The position numbers and the translations under genes were made by a program. Of a DNA stretch of 64,000 nt, positions 56,101 through 64,000 are shown one piece after another. The notes under the pieces were generated by a model that did not search any database, was not told where the DNA came from, and worked only from the letters and a program-made list of their open reading frames with translations. The first letter of the stretch is position 1. Each line of letters begins with the position of its first letter. The stretch is taken from positions 95,301,449 to 95,365,448 of the forward strand of contig NC_071355.1 of NCBI RefSeq assembly GCF_943734655.1, read 5' to 3'. Origin of the DNA: Sabethes cyaneus. Taxonomy: Eukaryota > Arthropoda > Insecta > Diptera > Culicidae.

Positions 56101-58647
56101 TTCTTCAGCTCTGATCTGGCCAAATTACTCCCGTCAACGTTTGGAATAAAAGCAATACGGGTTCCGCTAGTTGATTTCTGCAAAAAATAACCATTATCAT
56201 CCGACAACTACTGCGAATCATGCTCAAATAGCTTACCATAAACTTCAACGCGTTTTTCAAAAGTTGACGGCCAGATGGTTGTAAAAGATCCGCTATAATC
56301 CAAAAGCTATTGAAATGTAGTCTATGGCCCATGAACTTTTCATATGTATGTTTCCCTCCGAAATATTTCAAATTCGTTATTAAAGTCGCAGTTAAATCTG
56401 CATTGGATAATTGAGCTAGCATCGATACATCTTCGAGATTCAAGAAAGCATTTCCTGACATGTCCAGAAATACTGGATCATCGACTGATAGAATACGCTG
56501 ATTTAGTCTGGGCATTACATGCGGTTGTTTCATGAGAAAATCAATTACAGGTTCCCCATCATTTAAATCTCCTTTGTAGACCGCTTTTTGTATTGTCGGA
56601 GTTTGCTGCATTATTTCCGTTAGAATTGTTTCTTCAAAGTCGTCAGAGTTGAGAGTGCTTTGCGGTAATAAGACACCATTCAGTAATGCTTGTGGGGTAG
56701 TTTTAAGACCCAAACGAGCAACAAACTCTTGAGACAGTTGCCGGCCATAATCAAAATCAGAGTCATCACCGATAATTTCGTCAATTTCGTCATATTTTAG
56801 TTTTGCGAAGGATTTTTTTAATTGTTTTCGTATATCATCAACTTTGATATCACGCTTTGGTGTACTTGCAAAGAGCTGTTAGATAGAGTTATGTGAATAA
56901 ATAAAATAATTCGTTAAATAAATCGCATAAAACTTACGTCAGTAAGAAAACCAAGAGCGTCCGTTGATCCTTTTTTCTGTTGAACGTAATTAAATGCGCA
57001 TACAATAGACTTATATTCTGTCAGATCATTATCTTTAGAGTAAAATATTATTCCTATCCGCACCGGAGCAGAATGGACGACAAAGCTTTCTGCTAGTTTG
57101 ATAATATCTCTACTATTGTCTTCACTTGAGGTTGGATCGATCACAAGAATAAGATTGAACAAATTTTTTCGAATATTCCTTAACATGCCAGGGAATGTAG
57201 GACGTAGCAGATCCATTACACTACTAGGCCATCTTCTGTATTGGGCATCATTCTCTAAATCGTTTATCCATGTTATGGCAGAATCGCGAATATCAATGGC
57301 AAACTCTTTCGCAGTAGAAGATAGATCCAATGCCAGCAGCGGAGTTGCCGTTTTTCCGCGAATACCTATTTTATTAAGTCCATCTAATACGCGCATTTCG
57401 GCCCGCAGGGTGTCAAGTAAGGTTATAGTATCGATTGTATCTGCATCAAAGAAAAGCCCATTTATAAAAAGTGCCGAATCTGGTGGCTGCAAATTTAGTG
57501 TGCGGCCTAAAATGTCGATGTTATGTCTCATTTCTTTTTTAAATTCTTCGGAAACCGACTGAGCTAACAAGGTTTTTGCTTGTGTTGGAAAGTTTTGAGC
57601 AGTGAATTGCAAGATTTGTAAAGCTTCTTCTCCCTGAATTTGGGCAATTCGTTGGGCCGCTTGAAGACCCAGCTCTTGAAATTCCCATGCTTTTAATGGA
57701 GCTATTTCATCATGTTTTTCAAGCAACGCATTCCGGAAACGATCCAGTGAATGGGAAAGATGCGGATATCTATTTTTAAGTGTACTAAAATCGAATCCTT
57801 CGACTTCGGGTTCAACTGCATCTTCATTTGTTATCGTTACCTGATCTTGTTGCTGAGGGGAATCATCTTGACTTTTATACTCAGTGGACTTCAAATGTAG
57901 CTCCACTCCATAGCCAGAAAGACGCATTTTGCGGTTAAATTTCTTTTTAGTAAAATGGCGTAACACATATTTGATACCATTTTCAACCTCTTGCTTGAGT
58001 ATATCGTGAAAATTTTTGAATTCTGCTGTTCCCAGTTGACCGTATAGTATAGCAGTGAGCGAGTTGTTTTCTGACCCGGGATACATATGATCCAAGCTAT
58101 GTGTTTCTACTTCATACAAATCACGATCAACAACTTTTAATATACTCCTGAGATCGTCTTCATCACAAGCAAGCTTTCCGCCAATGCTAACGAATGCTGA
58201 TGTGTCACATTCGTATTGCTTAAGCGCTTCTCTTCCTATTTGCAAATGCGCCTGAACTTTTGGGGAAAAACTATGCAGTGACAATGCCAGCTTGAGCAGA
58301 TTAGTTTGGCCGGCTTCCAGCAACCGTTCAGCGAGATCTAATAATTTTACATATCGTTGTTCCTCCGTTTCTGTTAAAGACAAATCTATATATGTAGGTA
58401 TTTTTCAACTAATACATGCTTTATACATACGTATGTGGTAAAGAGTGTTTGGTATTTTATTTATCAGCTCCACGTAATCCCAGAAAAGGTTAGCATTTTC
58501 CTCGTCAATGAACTCTGCAATCTCCAGTTGTATTGGAGTAACGTCCCATTTGGCAGACAAATGTGTCGTTACAGGGTGACTTTTAGGTTCCCCACAAACT
58601 ACATTCGTAAATATTAACGTTCCAATAAGCAGATATAGCATTTGCAT
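53143..58647 (-). CDS. Uggt: UDP-glucose:glycoprotein glucosyltransferase (UGGT), seven exons
   Basis: Soluble ER-lumen folding sensor: it adds one glucose to N-glycans of misfolded glycoproteins so that they rebind calnexin/calreticulin. Exons (minus strand): 58647-58431, 58385-56938, 56875-56237, 56177-55447, 54811-54691, 54626-53246, 53189-53143. All six junctions have GT/AG borders and keep frame, giving about 1,527 residues (animal UGGTs are about 1,530-1,560). The start is ATG 58647, followed directly by a signal peptide (MLYLLIGTLIFTNVVCG). The longer upstream frame begins with TTG and is not used. The N-terminal 1,200 residues are the thioredoxin-like sensor region. The C-terminal GT24 catalytic domain has NIFSVASGHLYERLLKIMML, the metal/UDP-binding FVDADQIVR, GGAPYGYTPFCDSR, NLDQDLPNNMIHQV and EWLWCETWC. 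The 47-bp last exon ends in HTEL, an ER-retrieval tetrapeptide. No damage is seen. Confidence 0.95.
54812..55446 (-). other. UGGT intron 4 (635 bp)
   Basis: The only long intron of the gene; no repeat family or other gene recognised inside. Confidence 0.6.
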
Positions 58648-59033
58648 TATAAAGATCCAAGCACGGTAATTAGATTTAAATTTACTCAGCCAAATGATTG
58701 CGTTCAATATTTTGTAACCTCAAACGGACGTTTCGAAACCGTGAGAGCGCTAAAACCAGCCAGCCTATAGACAAAACAAAGCTTTTAAACTTTTACGATT
58801 TCATCTTTTGTGTTAAAGGTTTAAAAACTTTTTTAAAAACAGATAAATGTAAAAAACTGGAAACTAATCGATAAACGGTAGCGGTATGGAAACTAAAACT
58901 TTTGTTTTGACATTGACAGATTGACCACATCATCCAATCCGCAGTAAACATCACACGCTTTTCAATTTTAACTTCAAATTAAGTAAAATTTGCTTTGACA
59001 ATTTTTACAAGGCAAGGGGTTCCAGTATATGTA
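58648..59033. other. UGGT upstream region
   Basis: About 385 bp between the UGGT start and the next repeat. It should hold the promoter. No specific element can be named. Confidence 0.4.
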
Positions 59034-59680
59034 AATACACCGATAAAAATAGACACACAAAGAGATCTTACACATCAATTTCAACGTGCAAATATTGATA
59101 ATTTTGTTTTATTTGTCAATCATTCGGGTATCAAAAGCGTTTCCCTTCGATTTAACGTGAAACGAAATACAGCAAAGATTCGTTAATTAGTGGTTCATTA
59201 ATTGGGTGGTTCGTTAGTTGGGTGTTTGCTAATTGGGCTATGTGACAACTTGAATGTCAAAATTGTATAAAATTTTCGAGTTTAGAAAATTCTAACAACT
59301 GTTAGTCGGTCCAATTAGCGAATCTGCTGGAGTGCAATCGTGGCCCAATTAACGAATTCAGGCTGTATTTCATATGGGAAACATGTTAAATAACCATGTT
59401 TTGCCAACAAACCTTCAATCAACATGGTAGTCACTGCTTTCGCATTGCAAATCCACGTGTTTTACCATTAGATCGTATCCTGTTGCAATCCACATGAAAT
59501 TAAGGTGTAAGTTTTTATAAATATTTCACTGGTTTTACACGTTTAATCAAAGGGTAACTTTTATGAAATGTCATTCCATTTGAAATTCACGTGGCTTTCA
59601 CGATGAGTTGATGTGAATATCAGGTTATCTCAAAGTGTTTTACCCATGGTTTTACCATTGAATATGATTCATGTGTTATT
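59034..59680. repeat. Repeat family D, copy 2, with nested TA MITE
   Basis: Inverted relative of 3690-4114, interrupted at 59170-59365; the 3.9-kb copy supplies the empty site. Confidence 0.7.
59170..59365. mobile_element. 196-bp TA MITE (CAGC...TTCGTTAATT), copy 1
   Basis: The ends are CAGCAAAGATTCGTTAATT and AATTAACGAATTCAGGCTG, with TA at 59168-59169 and 59366-59367. Second copy at 62481-62676. Confidence 0.8.
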
Positions 59681-60056
59681 TCTATGAACCTGTAGTGATT
59701 AGCACCAGGAGAATATCTATGTGATCTGCACATTGAACGCACATGTATAGTTTTTTTGATGCATAATAGCGTTTTTGTTTTTTAACCTGGGTTAATTCCA
59801 ACTTGACCACTGAATTAACAAACATTTTCGGGAGGATAAACAAACATTTTCGGGTTGTACGTATATTGCTTACAGCGGGGTTGAAACTGTGAAAAACCCA
59901 AAGCGAACCCAACGTCTAAAAAGTTCAACCCAGAGCGAAACTAAGTTTAACCCGAGTGAAAAAACAAACGTTCTGACAGCCGTTCGATTGCAACTAGAGC
60001 GAACCTAAGTTGGAGCTAAGCAAAAACAAAAACGCTGTGAGGCACATTTAGGCTCT
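59681..60056. other. Gene-free stretch
   Basis: Nothing recognisable apart from AT-rich sequence. Confidence 0.45.
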
Positions 60057-60059
60057 ATA

Positions 60060-60710
60060 CACTCAAAATATACAGTGGACCCCCGTTCGTTTGAACGATT
60101 CCTCATGCAAACTAACGGGGTTAGTTTTTAATTTGAACAACTGGCAACTCTACATATGCTGGAACTTGTGTGATCTGGTCGCCCTACTCTTTGTTATTGT
60201 TTTGGTGGTTTGATTCAGTTGGAAGTTGGAAGCAGCGAATATTTCATTCTCCGATCGGATTTCTATCATAATCGTTGGGAAAACGCAACGTGAAACAGAT
60301 TAAACACGCTAGATCAGGACAAACAAATCGCGTTTATGCGCATTGTCTGCATAAGCAAATGATGTCATGTTGAGAATGACATTTGAACCATTTTTAATTT
60401 GCACGTTGTGCAAACCAACGGGGTGCAAATTAAAAAGTGTTCAGATTAAAAGCGGTCAAACGAACGGGGGTCCACGGTATTTCACGTCGAAGTTACCTGA
60501 AAAGTTATGTGAATATTTTCCACCCAGCTTTTCCTGTACTATTTACGTGATTTTCAGGTAGTTCACCCGCATACTAATGCGTTAACTTGAAAATCAGATA
60601 AATGTTATTATTTTTTCCAATAACAATCACCTGAAAGTCACGTAAATCCCTGTAGAGAAATTTACGTGATTTTTCACGTGGAAAGGACGTGTGGATTAAT
60701 TTGAGTGTAG
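60060..60710. mobile_element. CACTCAAA-ended element containing a Tigger-like MITE
   Basis: CACTCAAAATA at about 60060 and its complement TTTGAGTG at about 60702-60709 bracket sequence rich in TTACGTGA. The 405-bp Tigger-like element (60073-60477) inserted near its left end. Confidence 0.55.
60073..60477. mobile_element. Tigger/pogo-like TA MITE, intact 405-bp copy
   Basis: The ends are CAGTGGACCCCCGTTCG and CGAACGGGGGTCCACGG, with TA at 60071-60072 and 60478-60479. It is the reference for the interrupted copy at 6343-7563. Confidence 0.85.
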
Positions 60711-60906
60711 AGCTTGCTAAGGCCAGTGCAAAGGGTTACAAAAACTTGTTGTTTTTCACTCAAACGTATGTTTTTTACCGGGGTATAACTGGGGGGAAAC
60801 AAAAACAAACGTGTAAAATCAATGTAAAATCTAACAACAGCAACAACAAATCGCGCGTCGATGTGTGCGTACGATAAACGTCAGCAAGCTCAATGGATGG
60901 TATAAA

Positions 60907-61867
60907 CACATAGAACAGACTACCGAATAATTGACGAGAAGTGTGTAAAAAGTTTTTATGTAATCAACGAGTAATCCCATGATAGAGCTGTAAGTGGCAA
61001 ACTAAAACTTGATGTCGCTGCAGTCGCTACTATGTAACTCCAGTACAAAGTAACATTGGTAAGGCGGGGTACACTGCTGAAAAGCAATGGGTTAAAAGAT
61101 AGAACAAGAAATGCTCAAGAAATCGATTTCTTTTACGATTTCTTAGACTGTGAACCATTTCGCGAAATTTTTAACTTTTTAGTTAAAACTTGATAGTTCG
61201 ATAGTTATTTCTCCTCGAGTGGTTAAAATTAGTTCAGAATGTGAACCATTTTATATTTGACAGATTTATATGTGAGGATGAACATATGTTTCTATAACAG
61301 CGAATTTATTTATTCAGGCATACTGTTGCTTAAATGTTTGATTAACAAGTATTAAAATAGTTATGAAATCTACTTAAGCTATTGTCACATAATATGCTAT
61401 GCTATGCTGCTATAATATCCCAAGTAACCAATAAGCATTTCCAATGCAATTTAAAAGCAAGCCAATAAGCATTTAAGTTGCTTTAAATGCTACTTAAATG
61501 CTATTGCGGCAAAATACGCGGCTACTTTACTGCTAGCCCTCTTATAGTGCTGACAATGCTTATTTGCAGCTAGTTACCAACAAGAAGAATTTAAATAGAA
61601 TTTTGGATGCCAATTTGCAACAGTTATGCAGTCAAAAAGCTGATAAACAACAACCTGCAGTATAAAACGCTAGGGATGCTAATAAACGACTGATTTACTG
61701 CTTATTTTAATGCTTATTGGTTACCTGGGATGTAACTGTAGCACAAAGAAATATTGATAAAGGTACATGGATATTTTTCGATGCGTTTGGCAAACTATTT
61801 CTGGAGGGCGCCATCAAAAGATTTTACACACAAAAAATCGATTACTTCCTTCGAGCCTGTTAATCTG
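60907..61867. mobile_element. Family C element split by a ~680-bp insert
   Basis: The left part (60907-61050) and right part (61738-61867) join to the 25.2-kb copy. The insert contains another MITE at 61429-61729. Confidence 0.65.
61429..61729. mobile_element. 301-bp MITE with CCAAGTAACCAATAAGCATT ends
   Basis: CCCAAGTAACCAATAAGCAT is mirrored at the right end by ATGCTTATTGGTTACCTGGG. The interior is rich in AAGCAT/ATGCT motifs. The target duplication is unclear. Confidence 0.7.
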
Positions 61868-62480
61868 CCTTAATTTTAGTTGAAACTGCCAAGCCAACTA
61901 CCTCTTCTACAAACCGGACGTTTAGAATTCGCGCATGTTTGAAATGTTTGCAAAACGTTTGTTTTCGACAAATCAAAACAAGTTCATAGGGTGCACGTCT
62001 TGAGCGTATGTGAAAATGACTACAGTTTCCAAATATTAAAAATGAACACGTCCAATCTGAACGAGATGTTTTTCATATTAGCGGGGGCTGAGTGTAATCA
62101 CAAGAGCATAATTACCAAAAATTAATGTTAATCCTTGTGTTAATCAGAGGTAATTAGATTTTCTTCGTCACTGAAATAAATGATGCAGTTGCAACAAACA
62201 GCAAATTTTTTCAAAAGTACTAAATACCGCATCCGTTTGTTTTCGATTTTATTAACATCGCAGTAGGTAGCGCCACGGCGGCAGTTTTTACCCCAAATTG
62301 TCAGATCTGAGAGAGAGAGAAGCCAGCTCAGTGACAGATTGATTGTTTTCGTTTTCGCCTTCTTCTTATATTTGGTGCAGACAATTCAAATAAGACCATT
62401 AAATATTTAAATCAAGTCAGCATACTCGGGTTTGCGAGGGGTTTAAAATTTCATCGCAAATAAATACTTCCAGACTTATA
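61868..62480. other. Gene-free stretch
   Basis: No recognisable gene or element ends; short GAGAGAGAGA run near 62310. Confidence 0.45.
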
Positions 62481-62676
62481 CAGCAAAGTTTCGTTAATTG
62501 GTGGTTCGGTAGTTGGGCGGTTCGTTAATTGGGTGTTCGCTAATTGGGCTATGTGACAACTTGAATGTCAAAATTGTATGGAATTTTCGAGTTTAGAAAT
62601 TTCTAACAACTGTCAGTCGGCCCAATTAGCGAATCAGCTGAAGTGCAGTTGTGGCCCAATTAACGAATTCAGGCTG
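62481..62676. mobile_element. 196-bp TA MITE, copy 2
   Basis: Same family and length as 59170-59365. Left TA present (62479-62480); the right one is mutated to TC. Confidence 0.75.
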
Positions 62677-64000
62677 TCCTGCTTTATTCAATCAAGCTAG
62701 CCCGGTTCGCAGTGACAGTTCATACTAAAGCAATTAATAATAATAATTAATAATAACTGGTAATCGAGTCGGACATCACTAGCACTACTCGTAAGTATAA
62801 CAGTTAAATTCAAATAATATCTATATAAATCGAGTTTCTAATTTAATGGATGCACTTGATCTGTAAAACTGGCATCATTGCCGTGCAATTAATTAAAAAT
62901 GGAAGCTTTTGATGTGTTCAGAGTTTCAATTTGAGAGGCTTGAAACCTTTGCATCCTTCACATACGCTTCACCATTCGCCGGTCTGAAATTGTTCATTCA
63001 TATTATTTTTGCTACTCTTCTTCCTAACGGCATTCCTGGTCATTCCGTCGGTCCATACCAGTTACCACTTACCAAACCAACCAAGTTGGTATAATGTCGA
63101 TACATATACGGATACGACACTGACACCCAACCAAACGCAAAATGCATACGCTTGAGATGTTCTCTCCGATGTTTCTGCTCAGTTTTGTTCAGTCTGTTTT
63201 CAGCATTGAGACAGCCTGGTGTGTTTAAGTTAGCTTTGTGACTCGAGGATTTCAGCTCGGGTTCTGCCAATCTTTAAGTTTTCATAATTTTACTATTTCA
63301 AAGTAAATATAAAGTTTCATCGTCTATCTACTTATTGTTCAAGTGTTTACGATAAAGTTGATAATTAAAAGGATGCCCATTCGCTTTATTCAATAACACC
63401 TACTTCAGACTGAAAAAACTCCTAACGAGAAGAAAATAGCAAAATTTGTTCATTGAGTAAAATTTTACATATCTTTGTGGGTGTAGTGGTATCATTTTTC
63501 GTTTAGCGCTGAAGCTGAAGTGACAGACAGAGCGAGAATTAAAGGTGCACTTTTCTCTCCTCATTGACGGTAGTAGGATTAAGAAGGGAGTGAGTTTATG
63601 AACGCATATTTGACGTATACACCAGAAAGGAAACAGACTTGTGCGTGAGAAGATCGAGTGGCAGTAATGCGAAGGAAGAAGGAACGGGCCGGGTAGTACG
63701 AAGTCTTCGATAGCAATTGCGAGTCGTCATTCTCGCAATTTTGACTACTTAGTAGCCTTGCAGCTTTCGAAAAATAGCTACGGTGTTATATACTTTCCAG
63801 TGTTCTAATTCTAATGTTTAATCGTTCCGATTGTTACGACGTTTGTTAGAAATTTGTGGCATAACTAACGCTAAAAATACATCCGGAGAATTCTAGTGAT
63901 GCAATGAGTTGCCGTTGTGCCGCTTATGACATTGAGAATCGACGTATAAATGCGAAAAAGTATAAAAACTGAGAACACTGTGAATACAGTGAATACAAGT
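62677..64000. other. Gene-free right end of window
   Basis: Contains a solo end of the TAGTGATGTCCG family (about 62770-62785). From about 63500 composition is less AT-rich and lacks repeats, and TATAAAAAC sits at 63961-63969. This could be the upstream region of a gene beyond the window, but nothing proves it. Confidence 0.35.

Noticed and set aside
58648..58707. 20-residue upstream extension of UGGT
   Set aside because: The extension begins with TTG, and the ATG at 58647 starts directly at a good signal peptide.

Overview
The window is eukaryotic nuclear DNA and reads as a dipteran chromosome arm, most likely a mosquito. Genes are split by short introns of about 45-130 bp. The flanks are AT-rich and packed with small inverted-repeat elements (many with TA or 8-bp target duplications), and there are also BEL/Pao-type and CACTG-type elements. 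The mosquito assignment is inferred from repeat style and gene structure; no species can be read from the sequence. Layout: 1-17.4 kb is repeat-dominated and holds one small gene that is split by an intron, a membrane-anchored RING-H2 protein (4344-4711). It also holds a 5.27-kb CACTG-ended DNA transposon (9964-15232) encoding a TNPD-like transposase and a multi-exon SAM-like accessory protein. A complete three-exon ALG1 mannosyltransferase lies at 17435-19058 (+). From 19.4 to 27 kb is a second repeat block whose centre is a young non-autonomous LTR retrotransposon (21149-24925) carrying a higher-order minisatellite. From 27612 to 50729 (+) a single 14-exon gene of about 4,011 codons can be followed with intact reading frame across every junction. 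It has an N-terminal FHA domain, seven single-exon repeats, many KTP/ETP motifs, an RVxF-like PP1 docking site and a very basic tail, which is the architecture of Ki-67 (MKI67). Its intron 5 (9.4 kb) holds a decayed antisense BEL/Pao retrotransposon and a 3.2-kb inverted-repeat element. Converging on it is a complete seven-exon UGGT (UDP-glucose:glycoprotein glucosyltransferase) gene at 53143-58647 (-), about 1,527 codons, ending in HTEL. From 59 to 64 kb there are only repeats and unassigned sequence. How the genes relate: ALG1 (the first mannose on the lipid-linked oligosaccharide) and UGGT (the folding sensor that re-glucosylates N-glycans) act at opposite ends of the same ER N-glycosylation pathway. 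They are 34 kb apart with the Ki-67-like gene between them, so nothing suggests co-regulation. The RING-H2 protein could act in membrane-associated ubiquitylation. Most remaining DNA can be explained as nested transposable elements with readable target-site duplications; in several places the order of insertion can be read directly.
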